From: Neisseriaceae bacterium
Lineage (GTDB): Bacteria > Pseudomonadota > Gammaproteobacteria > Burkholderiales > Neisseriaceae
DNA: 14,189 bases
NCBI GenBank assembly: GCA_030146285.1
Contig: JASLBZ010000012.1
Location: 1 to 14,189 of the forward strand
Direction of reading: 5' to 3'
The translations under genes and the position numbers were made by a program. Position 1 is the stretch's first letter, and each line of letters starts with the position of its first letter. Positions 7,628-14,189 of the stretch are shown piece after piece. Below the pieces are notes generated by a model. It was not told the origin of the DNA, made no database searches, and worked only from the letters and a program-made list of their open reading frames with translations.

Positions 7628-8206
7628 TTAATGTGCCGGGGCGTATTTTTTTAGAAAGTTATCTAACATATCATGACCATGCTCAGTTAGCAAAGCCTCT
7701 GGGTGAAATTGCACACCTTCAATGGCAAATTCTGTATGTCTTAAACCCATAATTTCTCCGTCATCGGTCCAAGCAGTCACTTCCAAGCACGCTGGCAATG
7801 TATTTCGATCAACAGCCAAGCTATGGTAACGCGTACAAGCAACAGGATTGGGTAAGGCATGAAACACACCAAAATCTTGATGTTCAACCGCAGATACCTT
7901 GCCATGCATTAAGGTTTTCGCACCAATCACATCACCACCAAAAGCCGCACCAATGGCTTGATGCCCTAAGCAAATACCCAAAATAGGTTTTTTACCCGCA
8001 AAGTGTAAAATGGCTTCCAATGAAATACCGGCTTCTTTTGGAGAACAAGGGCCAGGGCCAATCACCAAGTAATCAGGGTTAAGTGCTTCAATCTGAGCAC
8101 ATGTAACTTCATCATGACGCTTAATCACAACCTCTTGTCCTAATTCAGCAAAATATTGGACAATATTGTAAGTGAACGAGTCATAGTTATCGATCATTAG
8201 CAGCAT
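7628..8206 (-). CDS. trpG: Anthranilate synthase glutamine amidotransferase subunit
   Basis: A class I glutamine amidotransferase that releases ammonia from glutamine for TrpE, giving anthranilate from chorismate. The 192 residues match the family length. Visible motifs are DNYDSFTYN 6-14, GPGP 50-53, the nucleophile Cys79 in GICLGHQ and the His168/Glu170 pair in QFHPEA. AGGA lies upstream of the ATG with a spacing of about 10 bases. PabA (folate synthesis) has the same fold, and in many bacteria one protein serves both partners. The following trpD supports the trp assignment. trpE is not nearby, so the partner is encoded elsewhere. Regulation may involve the long structured 5' region (8207-8400). 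Confidence 0.92.
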   Translation of the reverse strand: MLLMIDNYDSFTYNIVQYFAELGQEVVIKRHDEVTCAQIEALNPDYLVIGPGPCSPKEAGISLEAILHFAGKKPILGICLGHQAIGAAFGGDVIGAKTLMHGKVSAVEHQDFGVFHALPNPVACTRYHSLAVDRNTLPACLEVTAWTDDGEIMGLRHTEFAIEGVQFHPEALLTEHGHDMLDNFLKKYAPAH

Positions 8207-8277
8207 TATTCTGTTATCCTTTTTATTTTTAAGACTAACTCATCTATCTTATTGTTTTGTAAATTAAAATCACAATT

Positions 8278-8384
8278 GCTTCTTTGGAAGCTGTATCAGC
8301 ATGCAATATTCCCCATTTTAAAGGGGGATTGCACCCACTGTCGATAAAAATGTTAGCTACACACTGGTAATCTGCTCTCAGTGT
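8278..8384 (-). promoter_or_regulatory. Candidate structured leader and promoter of trpG
   Basis: Three hairpins lie in series upstream of trpG: GCTTC/GAAGC with a 4-base loop (8278-8291), a longer one pairing TGCAAT plus CCCC with GGGG plus ATTGCA (8302-8333), and ACACTG/CAGTGT with a 12-base loop (8361-8384). On the minus strand a weak -35 TTGATT (8412-8407) and -10 TACAAA (8389-8384), 17 bases apart, would start transcription at the first hairpin. I see no Trp-rich leader peptide, T-box or terminator U-run, so attenuation is not shown. The rest of the 453-bp space between trpG and the gene at 8660 is AT-rich and otherwise unexplained. Confidence 0.3.
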
Positions 8385-8659
8385 TTGTAAGCTTTTCATA
8401 TCCAACAATCAATACTTCACGAGCAAGTCGATATTTATTTTGCCAACTAACCCAAACATTCAACGCAATCATATCATTTAAACAAGAAGCCAATGATTCT
8501 GGCTATTGCCCTATACATACTATTCAAACCCTCAATACCTTACAAAAATACTTGCTTATACAAATTTCATCTATACATATAAATTTAAATTCTTTTTTTT
8601 TGTATTGATTACGCTCTATGCTTAAGAACATATCTTGATACTTTAAAAAGGTTTTTCTT

Positions 8660-9208
8660 ATGTCTCGCTTACCAATCAATACCGTTGCTAGTGCACCTGA
8701 AGAAGCAAAAGTTCGCATCGAAGCTGTTGAAAAAGCCAATGGCTTTGTTCCCAATTTGATTGGCGTCCTTGCCAATGCCCCAACCGCTTTAGAAATGTAC
8801 CAAGAAGTTGGCAAAATCAACGCTCGCACCAGTTTAAGTCCCGCTGAAATTGAAGTGATTCAAATCACAGCTGCCAAAATCAATGAATGTGCCTTTTGCG
8901 TTGCCGGTCACACCAAAATTGCGACCTTAAAAAAACTATTTGAAACCGATGTTCTGAACGCCATTCGCGATGTTAAAGATTTCGCTAGCCAAGATGAGAA
9001 GCTCAATGCCTTAGCTCGCTATACCGTTGCCATCATCGACAACAAAGGTGCGATTAGCGACGCACAACTCAACGCATTTTTTGCCGCAGGTTATACCGAG
9101 CAACAAGCTGTTGAAGTGGTATTGGGTGTGGCTTTGGCAACACTTTGTAACTACACCAACAATCTTGCTCAAACCCCTATTAATGAGCAGTTGCAAGATT
9201 TTGCTTAA
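8660..9208 (+). CDS. Carboxymuconolactone decarboxylase-like (AhpD-fold) protein
   Basis: A 182-residue cytoplasmic all-helical protein of the CMD/AhpD superfamily. The redox centre reads ECAFCVAGH: Cys77 and Cys80 form a CxxC with His84 three residues later. Glu65 lies 12 residues before Cys77, the spacing of the proton-relay Glu118-Cys130 in mycobacterial AhpD. So it is more likely a peroxidatic or disulfide-exchange protein than a true gamma-carboxymuconolactone decarboxylase, which lacks the CxxC. The start at 8660 has AAGG eight bases upstream. It is the first gene of the plus-strand cluster to 13321; the next gene begins 47 bases on. Its reducing partner is unknown, and no AhpC is in the window. 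Confidence 0.85.
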   Translation: MSRLPINTVASAPEEAKVRIEAVEKANGFVPNLIGVLANAPTALEMYQEVGKINARTSLSPAEIEVIQITAAKINECAFCVAGHTKIATLKKLFETDVLNAIRDVKDFASQDEKLNALARYTVAIIDNKGAISDAQLNAFFAAGYTEQQAVEVVLGVALATLCNYTNNLAQTPINEQLQDFA

Positions 9209-9213
9209 AACAT

Positions 9214-9225
9214 AGGCAGCCTGAA
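9214..9225 (+). repeat. DNA uptake sequence AGGCAGCCTGAA
   Basis: A perfect copy of the Kingella-type DUS dialect (AG-kingDUS) in the 47-bp gap between the AhpD-like gene and the flavoprotein gene. It is a single copy with no inverted partner, so it is not a terminator and need not break the operon. Confidence 0.8.
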
Positions 9226-9255
9226 ACCTCTATTTTTTTGATTTAGGACCCATTC

Positions 9256-10371
9256 ATGACCCAAGAAACATACATCCAAAACATTGCCGAGCACGCCAAA
9301 ACCCAGTTGCGCCCTTTGGCTGAACAAATTGACCGTGATGGTTTGTACCCAGAAGCGTATCTTCGCCAACTGGGTAAGCTTGGCGGTTTTGCTGGTGCAG
9401 CCAGTGTCAAGGACGGTGGATTGGGCTTGGGTTTGGGCACACAAATCGATGTGATTCGCCAAGTAGGACGTGAATGCGGTGCGACTGCTTTTTCTGTTTG
9501 GTGCCAAAGTGCCTGCGCTTGGTATTTACAACAAAGTCGCCGCCAGCAGGTAAAAGACAAATATTGGCAAGCGGTGTTACAAGGCGATTTATTGGCCGGT
9601 ACGGGAATGTCCAATACTGTGAAACACTTAGCCAATATTGAAAAACATTTATTAAAAGCCCAAAAAACTGCAAACGGTTATGCGATCAATGGCAGCTTGC
9701 CTTGGGTATCGAATATTGGTGAAAACCATGTTTGGGCAGCCACTGCACAAATCAGCGATACCGAATTTGTGATGTTCATGGTCAGTGCTCAACATGAAGG
9801 CGTGACTTTGCGTGAATGCCCAGAGTTTTGTGGTTTAGAAGGCACGCGTACATTTGCCATTCGTTTTAAAGACGTTGTTATTCATGAAGATGACTTGCTG
9901 GCAGATACCCATCAATTTGCTGATTTGATTCAGGCGATTAAACCAGGGTTTATTTTGTTACAAGTGGGTATTGGTGCGGGTATTGCAGATGCCTGTATTG
10001 ATATTATGCACCAAAGCAATGTGTTAAGTGCCCATGTGAATGAATATTTGGATCTTAACGAATCCGATAGCCAAGATGCTTTATCTGCCTTGTGGCAAGA
10101 AACCATGGCTTTGGCAAATTTAGCAGAACGTCATGAAGTGCAACCACTGGCCATTCTAAAAAATAGGTTATCTGCTTCTGAATTGACCTTGGCCGCGGCA
10201 CAATCTGCTGCACTACACGCAGGTGCCAAAGGCTATTTAATGCGCCACCCGGCTCAAAGACGTACTCGCGAGGCCATGTTTGTTGCAATTGTCACCCCTG
10301 CGATTAAACATTTGCGTAAAGAGATTCATGCCTTAGAACAAGAAACACCTGTTCAATTAAAAACAGCTTAA
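9256..10371 (+). CDS. Acyl-CoA dehydrogenase-fold flavoprotein, possible monooxygenase
   Basis: 371 residues with the three-part layout of the acyl-CoA dehydrogenase superfamily. The N-terminal helical domain covers about 1-110. The central beta-domain contains LLAGTGMSN (112-120), YAINGSLPWVSN (142-153) and FKDVVIHEDDLL (204-215). The C-terminal helical domain covers about 225-360. The usual C-terminal YEGT catalytic-base motif is not seen. Where it is expected, the sequence reads GYLMRHPAQRRTREAMFVAIVTP. That pattern is closer to the flavin-dependent monooxygenase branch (DszC, SfnC, HpaB-like) than to true dehydrogenases. The neighbouring rubredoxin and SsuABC-type importer also fit oxidation of an imported small molecule. 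Monooxygenase activity is inference. The gene overlaps the rubredoxin's ribosome binding site and is surely cotranscribed with it. Confidence 0.8.
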   Translation: MTQETYIQNIAEHAKTQLRPLAEQIDRDGLYPEAYLRQLGKLGGFAGAASVKDGGLGLGLGTQIDVIRQVGRECGATAFSVWCQSACAWYLQQSRRQQVKDKYWQAVLQGDLLAGTGMSNTVKHLANIEKHLLKAQKTANGYAINGSLPWVSNIGENHVWAATAQISDTEFVMFMVSAQHEGVTLRECPEFCGLEGTRTFAIRFKDVVIHEDDLLADTHQFADLIQAIKPGFILLQVGIGAGIADACIDIMHQSNVLSAHVNEYLDLNESDSQDALSALWQETMALANLAERHEVQPLAILKNRLSASELTLAAAQSAALHAGAKGYLMRHPAQRRTREAMFVAIVTPAIKHLRKEIHALEQETPVQLKTA

Positions 10372-10382
10372 GGAGAAAAAAT

Positions 10383-10547
10383 ATGGCACGTTATATTTGT
10401 GAGCCTTGTGGCTGGATTTACGATGAGAGCATTGGGGATGTGGAACATGGTTTGGCTGCGGGTACTTTGTTTGCCGATATTCCAGATGATTGGGAATGCC
10501 CAGATTGTCTTATTGATAAAACATTCTTCCGTCTTCTTCCCGATTAA
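10383..10547 (+). CDS. Rubredoxin
   Basis: A 54-residue electron carrier with one iron bound by four cysteines, Cys6 and Cys9 (YICEPCGWIYDE) and Cys39 and Cys42 (WECPDC), plus the family blocks GDVEHGLAAGT and IPDDW. It is short but complete and has an excellent ribosome binding site (AAGGAG) at the flavoprotein stop codon, 11 bases before its ATG. The second knuckle is unusual: CPDCLIDKTFF, where most rubredoxins have Gly after the last Cys (CPxCGxxK). In this operon it probably passes electrons to or from the flavoprotein. Rubredoxins also serve alkane hydroxylases and peroxide or NO reductases, but none is encoded here. Confidence 0.93.
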   Translation: MARYICEPCGWIYDESIGDVEHGLAAGTLFADIPDDWECPDCLIDKTFFRLLPD

Positions 10548-10570
10548 AGTGAGCAATAGGATTTTTCAAC

Positions 10571-11371
10571 ATGGTGATATTACAAGCACACAATATTAAT
10601 CTGGGCTACCCACAAAAAAATGGTCAATTTAACCGCATCTTAGAAGATTTTAATTTCCAATTGCATGCAGGTGAATTAGTCACATTTTTGGGCCCAAGCG
10701 GCGTGGGGAAATCATCATTATTGCGGGTATTGGCAGGTTTACAGCAGCCTGAACACGGACAAGTGACCTTGTTTAACCACGTTATCAAAGAGCCTCATCC
10801 TCGTTTGGCTTTTGTTTTTCAAAATCCATCCTTATTGCCGTGGCTTAATGTGAATGACAATGTTGGCTTTGGCTTGCAGTTTAAAAACCAGCCTAAAATC
10901 AGTAAACAAGAAACACAAGACAGAATCCATGAGGCCTTAAGCGATGTTGGCCTGGAACATGCAAAAAAATATTTCCCCCATGAGTTGTCTGGTGGAATGG
11001 CACAGCGCGTTGCCATTGCTCGTGCTTTGGCAAAAAAACCAGAAATTATCTTATTGGATGAGCCTTTTAGCGCTTTGGATAAAGTTACGCGCACACAAAT
11101 GCAGACCTTATTGGAAACCTTAATTCAAAAATACAATACTGCCGCTATTTTGGTGACCCATGATATTGATGAAGCCTTATTGGTATCCCAACGTATTTTG
11201 CTGATTGGAAAGATGCCCGGTCGCATTATTGGCCAATGGAGTATTACTCGAGATGGTGTTGGTGAGGATTGTTTACTCAAATTACAACAAGAAAAATCCG
11301 ATATTTTAGCGACCTTACAAAGTGCCAAAGACATACAGATTCAAACCGAAACGGTTGATTTTGTGATTTAG
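10571..11371 (+). CDS. ABC importer ATPase, SsuB/TauB/NrtD type
   Basis: The cytoplasmic ATPase that powers the importer of this operon. The 266 residues contain Walker A GPSGVGKS (41-48), the Q-loop FQNPSLLPW (83-91), the signature LSGGMAQR (139-146), Walker B ILLDEP (160-165) and the H-loop His197. The LLPW after the Q-loop and the PFSALD after Walker B are typical of the sulfonate/taurine/nitrate/aliphatic importers. AGGA lies about nine bases before the ATG. The gap to rubredoxin is 23 bases and to the receptor gene 12 bases. The extra C-terminal stretch after about residue 235 is not a recognisable domain. Confidence 0.92.
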   Translation: MVILQAHNINLGYPQKNGQFNRILEDFNFQLHAGELVTFLGPSGVGKSSLLRVLAGLQQPEHGQVTLFNHVIKEPHPRLAFVFQNPSLLPWLNVNDNVGFGLQFKNQPKISKQETQDRIHEALSDVGLEHAKKYFPHELSGGMAQRVAIARALAKKPEIILLDEPFSALDKVTRTQMQTLLETLIQKYNTAAILVTHDIDEALLVSQRILLIGKMPGRIIGQWSITRDGVGEDCLLKLQQEKSDILATLQSAKDIQIQTETVDFVI

Positions 11372-11383
11372 AAAGCAGCCTTT

Positions 11384-12562
11384 ATGAAACAGACCAGCCG
11401 CCGTGACTTTCTTAAGTTAGCCAGTTTATTTACGCTATCTGGCAGTTTGCCATTATTACAAGCTTGTGAACAGCGCCTTGTTGATCAACCCAATGCACCG
11501 CTACGCATTGGTTATCTACCGATTACCGATGCCACACCTCTTCTGGTTGCCATGGAACAAAACTTGTTCACCAAACGTGGCCTCGCCGTTGAAAAACCGG
11601 TGATGTTTCGCAGTTGGGCACAATTGGTTGAGGCTTTTATTAGCGGTCAAGTCAATCTGGTGCATTTATTGTCGCCCATGAGCATTTGGACTCGTTATGG
11701 CAGTACTGCGCCTGCAAAAGTAGTCATGTGGAATCACATGGCCGGCTCTGCTTTAACTGTTGCGCTGGATATCCAACAAGTTTCTGACTTAGGTGGTAAA
11801 ACCATCGCCATTCCTTTTTGGTATTCGGTACACAATGTCTTGTTACAGAAAATTTTGCGTGAAAACCAATTAAGCATCACCGAATCCATACCCAAAAACC
11901 AACATGAGGTGCGCCTAAGCGTCATGGCTCCTTCTGATATGGTGGCGGCTTTGGCAGCCAAAAGTATTGCCGGATTTATTGTGGCGGAACCTTTTAATGC
12001 GATTGCCGAGAGTAAAGGTATCGGCAAAGTATTACGGTTCAGCGCGGATGTCTGGAAAGACCATGCATGTTGCGTTACCTTAATGCATGACAAAGATGTG
12101 AATGAACGACCCAAATGGGCAATGCAAGTGGTGGATGCTTTGGTTGAGGCACAATTGTGGTCTAACCAGAACCGCAGCGAAACCGCCCAGTTGCTATCCA
12201 AACAAGGCACTCAAAAGTTCATGCCTCATGAAGAAACGGTTTTAAAACAAGTCTTGTCTCCAAATCAAGCACAATGGCAAAGCTATATTGACAGTGGCGT
12301 CATTCGCCACCCGAATTGGCAACAACAGCGCATCGATTTTCAACCGTATCCGTTTGCCAGTTACACAGAAAGTTTGGTGAGCATGTTAAAAGAAACCCAC
12401 ATTGCCGGTGTGAACTCATTTTTAGCCGATTTAAACCCACAATTTGTGGCACAAGATTTGGTGGATGATCGATTTGTTAAGGCAGCCTTACATCGCCAAG
12501 ATGCCTTTTCTGCTTTTAATTTGCCGCTGTCTTTAAGTCGCCAAGAAACCATTATTGTTTAA
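11384..12562 (+). CDS. Substrate-binding lipoprotein, NrtA/SsuA (NMT1-like) family, Tat-exported
   Basis: A periplasmic receptor of the importer, 392 residues. The N-terminus carries a twin-arginine motif SRRDFLK (5-11), a hydrophobic stretch and then LLQAC with the lipobox Cys28, so it is expected to be a Tat-exported lipoprotein. The mature part begins with LRIGYLPITDATPLLVAMEQ, the opening strand/helix pattern of nitrate/bicarbonate (NrtA/CmpA) and sulfonate (SsuA) receptors. The later HLLSPMSIW resembles the NrtA-type HMLAPMP block. This suggests a small anionic ligand, but nothing identifies it. Export by Tat implies folding in the cytoplasm, perhaps with the ligand or a metal. The gene lies between the ATPase and permease genes with 12-base gaps each side. 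Confidence 0.88.
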   Translation: MKQTSRRDFLKLASLFTLSGSLPLLQACEQRLVDQPNAPLRIGYLPITDATPLLVAMEQNLFTKRGLAVEKPVMFRSWAQLVEAFISGQVNLVHLLSPMSIWTRYGSTAPAKVVMWNHMAGSALTVALDIQQVSDLGGKTIAIPFWYSVHNVLLQKILRENQLSITESIPKNQHEVRLSVMAPSDMVAALAAKSIAGFIVAEPFNAIAESKGIGKVLRFSADVWKDHACCVTLMHDKDVNERPKWAMQVVDALVEAQLWSNQNRSETAQLLSKQGTQKFMPHEETVLKQVLSPNQAQWQSYIDSGVIRHPNWQQQRIDFQPYPFASYTESLVSMLKETHIAGVNSFLADLNPQFVAQDLVDDRFVKAALHRQDAFSAFNLPLSLSRQETIIV

Positions 12563-12574
12563 GAAAGCATCACC

Positions 12575-13321
12575 ATGAAACAAAAAACCTTGGCTTTAAA
12601 CACTTTAGGCTTATTGGTCTTGCTAGCCTTTTGGTCTGCCGGTGTGGCACTGTTGTCACAAAACATGCCATTGGCAAAACTTTTAGCACCCATTCCCACT
12701 TTTAGCCATTTGTATGAACTGCTCAGCAATAACCTCTTAACCCACCATGTGATTGCCAGTTTAGAACGTGTGGGCATCAGCTTGTTATTGGCACTGGTGA
12801 TTGGCGTTCCTGTGGGCTTATTAATCGGCCAATACCGCTTATTGGAAACAGCCAGTAGCGGCTCGTTTCAATTGTTGCGCATGATTTCTCCGCTGTCTTG
12901 GATGCCCATCGTGGTCATGCTATTTGGTATTGGCAATGCACCGATTTATTTTCTACTCACCTTTGCAGCTGTTTGGCCCATTATTTTAAGCACGGTTGCT
13001 GGTGTTAAAAACATCAACCCGAGTTGGCTACAGCTGGGGGAGTCTTTAAGTGCAACCCGTTTTGAAATGCTGCGCAATATTATTTTTCCTGCCATTTTGA
13101 GCTCTGTTTTAAATGGTTTGCGTTTGGCCATTGGTGTGGTTTGGATTGTCCTTGTTCCTTGCGAAATGTTGGGTGTAAACGAAGGTTTAGGTTATTTTAT
13201 CTTGGATACTCGTGATCGATTGGCTTACTCTGAACTCATGGCTGGCATTGTTTTAATTGGTGCTATTGGTTGGGGTTTAGACAGCTTGGCAAGATTACTG
13301 CACCGCGATTGGGTTCGATAA
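12575..13321 (+). CDS. ABC importer permease, SsuC/TauC type
   Basis: The inner-membrane channel subunit, 248 residues and about six hydrophobic segments. The EAA-type coupling loop that contacts the ATPase is seen at about 153-173 (LGESLSATRFEMLRNIIFPA), followed by GLRLAIGVVW. The RVGISLLLALVIGVPVGLLI stretch is typical of this permease group (BPD_transp_1). It follows the receptor gene by 12 bases and appears to be the last gene of the operon. No clear terminator follows, although the 260 bases up to the next start contain no other gene. It probably works as a homodimer with two copies of the ATPase. Confidence 0.93.
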   Translation: MKQKTLALNTLGLLVLLAFWSAGVALLSQNMPLAKLLAPIPTFSHLYELLSNNLLTHHVIASLERVGISLLLALVIGVPVGLLIGQYRLLETASSGSFQLLRMISPLSWMPIVVMLFGIGNAPIYFLLTFAAVWPIILSTVAGVKNINPSWLQLGESLSATRFEMLRNIIFPAILSSVLNGLRLAIGVVWIVLVPCEMLGVNEGLGYFILDTRDRLAYSELMAGIVLIGAIGWGLDSLARLLHRDWVR

Positions 13322-13473
13322 CATCCAAAACACAATTATTTGAAAGCGATGGTTTGACAATGTGTCTGCCTCTTCTTTATTCATTAGTGGGTTAAAACGC
13401 TACATTTCGCCGCTGAATTTAAATGACAAAAAACAATTAGTTCTAAAGCATATCAAAACATTTTAATCGGCCC

Positions 13474-13479
13474 TATAAT
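13474..13479 (+). promoter_or_regulatory. -10 box of the DJ-1-like gene
   Basis: A perfect TATAAT lies about 100 bases before the start of the DJ-1-like gene. No good -35 is seen at the expected spacing, which may point to an activator or an alternative promoter. The transcript would begin near a small hairpin at 13486-13511 (ATCGA/TCGAT with an inner GCGC/GCGC) that sits in the 5' untranslated region. Confidence 0.4.
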
Positions 13480-13581
13480 AACCCAATCGATTCTGCGCTT
13501 ATGCGCTCGATAAGCTGCTTTTTACTTTGGTAAGACACAATATTGAATCATGGAAATAAACCCAATACACAGGAGCTTGTG

Positions 13582-14160
13582 ATGACGAAGAAAATACTGA
13601 TGTTGGTTGGTGATTACGTTGAAGATTATGAAGTGATGGTGCCTTTTCAGTTTTTATTGGGCGTGGGTTACACCGTACACGCTGTTTGTCCCGACAAAAA
13701 AGCAGGCGAAACCATCGCCACCGCCATTCATGACTTTGAAGGTGAGCAAACCTATAGTGAAAAACGTGGCCACAATTTTGCATTGAACCATGATTTTGCC
13801 TTGGTTAACGAAGACGATTATGTTGGCTTGCTTATTCCTGGTGGGCGTGCGCCTGAGTATTTGCGCATGAACCCTAGGGTATTGGAAATCATTCAGCATT
13901 TTGATGCGACCAAAAAACCCATTGCTGCAGTGTGCCATGGTGCACAATTATTGGCAGCTGCCGATGTTTTAAAAAATCGCTCATGCTCGGCTTATCCTGC
14001 ATGCGCAGCAGAAGTCAAATTAGCAGGTGGTGAATATGCCGACATTCCCGTAACAGAAGCCGTTACCGATGGGCATTTGGTTACCGCACCAGCTTGGCCG
14101 GCTCATCCTGCTTGGCTATCACAATTTATCAACGTATTGGGTGCGAAAATTACCCTATAA
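13582..14160 (+). CDS. DJ-1/PfpI family protein, DJ-1D-like glyoxalase/deglycase
   Basis: A 192-residue cytoplasmic protein of the DJ-1/PfpI superfamily. The catalytic Cys118 lies in AAVCHGAQLL with His119 beside it, and the acid is Glu14 or Glu17 in GDYVEDYEVMVPFQ. The blocks GDYxEDYEVMVPFQ, KRGHNFALN and LLIPGGRAPEYLRMNP closely recall plant DJ-1D, a two-domain glyoxalase III. This protein holds only one such domain, as bacterial homologues do. The likely job is removing methylglyoxal or glyoxal or repairing glycated molecules; protease activity, from which PfpI was named, is less likely. The ATG at 13582 was chosen because AGGAG (13571-13575) precedes it; the TTG at 13543 lacks one. No terminator is visible before the window ends. 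Confidence 0.88.
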   Translation: MTKKILMLVGDYVEDYEVMVPFQFLLGVGYTVHAVCPDKKAGETIATAIHDFEGEQTYSEKRGHNFALNHDFALVNEDDYVGLLIPGGRAPEYLRMNPRVLEIIQHFDATKKPIAAVCHGAQLLAAADVLKNRSCSAYPACAAEVKLAGGEYADIPVTEAVTDGHLVTAPAWPAHPAWLSQFINVLGAKITL

Positions 14161-14189
14161 CAAAAAAAGAAAGTCAGTAAGCAATCGCT

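Noticed and set aside
8244..8399. 51-codon minus-strand frame upstream of trpG (starts MKSLQTLRAD), considered as a trp leader peptide
   Set aside because: Only one Trp codon, no proper ribosome binding site, and no following terminator/antiterminator pair with a U-run.
8381..8608. 75-codon plus-strand frame in the spacer before the AhpD-like gene
   Set aside because: GTG start without a ribosome binding site, AT-driven composition and no recognisable family; it overlaps the hairpin region and looks like a chance frame.
9209..9255. Terminator between the AhpD-like gene and the flavoprotein gene
   Set aside because: There is a T-run, but the preceding DUS is single and forms no stable stem, so an operon break is not supported.
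13345..13376. TTGACA-like -35 in the spacer after the permease gene
   Set aside because: No acceptable -10 lies 16 to 18 bases downstream and no gene starts nearby; the TATAAT at 13474 is the better promoter element.
1..14189. CRISPR arrays, insertion sequences, prophage or tRNA genes
   Set aside because: No regularly spaced repeats, transposase-like frames, integrase or tRNA-like cloverleaf sequences were seen on either strand.

Overview
The window reads as ordinary chromosomal DNA of a low-GC member of the Neisseriaceae. The main taxonomic clue is the 12-base word AGGCAGCCTGAA (4883-4894 and 9214-9225), the dialect of the Neisseriaceae DNA uptake sequence described for Kingella-type species. 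A near copy with its 10-base core intact lies inside a gene at 10744-10753. The word is sparse here (two perfect copies in 14 kb), so I assign the family but not the genus. There is no rRNA, tRNA, CRISPR array, insertion sequence or phage gene.

Layout. At 1-66 is the 3' tail of an unidentified gene with a strong terminator. At 188-439 (minus) is a small helix-hairpin-helix protein. At 652-2043 (plus) is the DEAD-box RNA helicase DbpA, with its own terminator. At 2261-2842 (plus) is an orphan cysteine-rich protein of unknown function behind a Fur-box-like sequence. It converges on a 14-TM MFS exporter (2928-4640, minus) across a shared bidirectional terminator. At 4942-8206 (minus) is a tryptophan/sugar block, transcribed as trpG, a 272-bp gap, trpD, then a phosphomannomutase/phosphoglucomutase whose start overlaps the trpD stop (ATGA).

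The most interesting part is 8660-13321 (plus). Six genes with short gaps form one apparent operon: an AhpD/carboxymuconolactone-decarboxylase-like protein with a CxxC redox motif, an acyl-CoA-dehydrogenase-fold flavoprotein whose usual C-terminal catalytic-glutamate motif I cannot find, a 54-residue rubredoxin, and a complete SsuABC/NrtABC-type importer (ATPase, Tat-exported lipoprotein receptor, permease). The arrangement suggests uptake of a small anionic or organosulfur/nitrogen compound followed by flavin- and rubredoxin-dependent chemistry in the cytoplasm. The substrate cannot be read from the sequence.

The window closes with a DJ-1/PfpI family protein (13582-14160) that resembles plant DJ-1D glyoxalase domains, behind a good -10 box. 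Gene functions are called from recalled family motifs; no database search was run.
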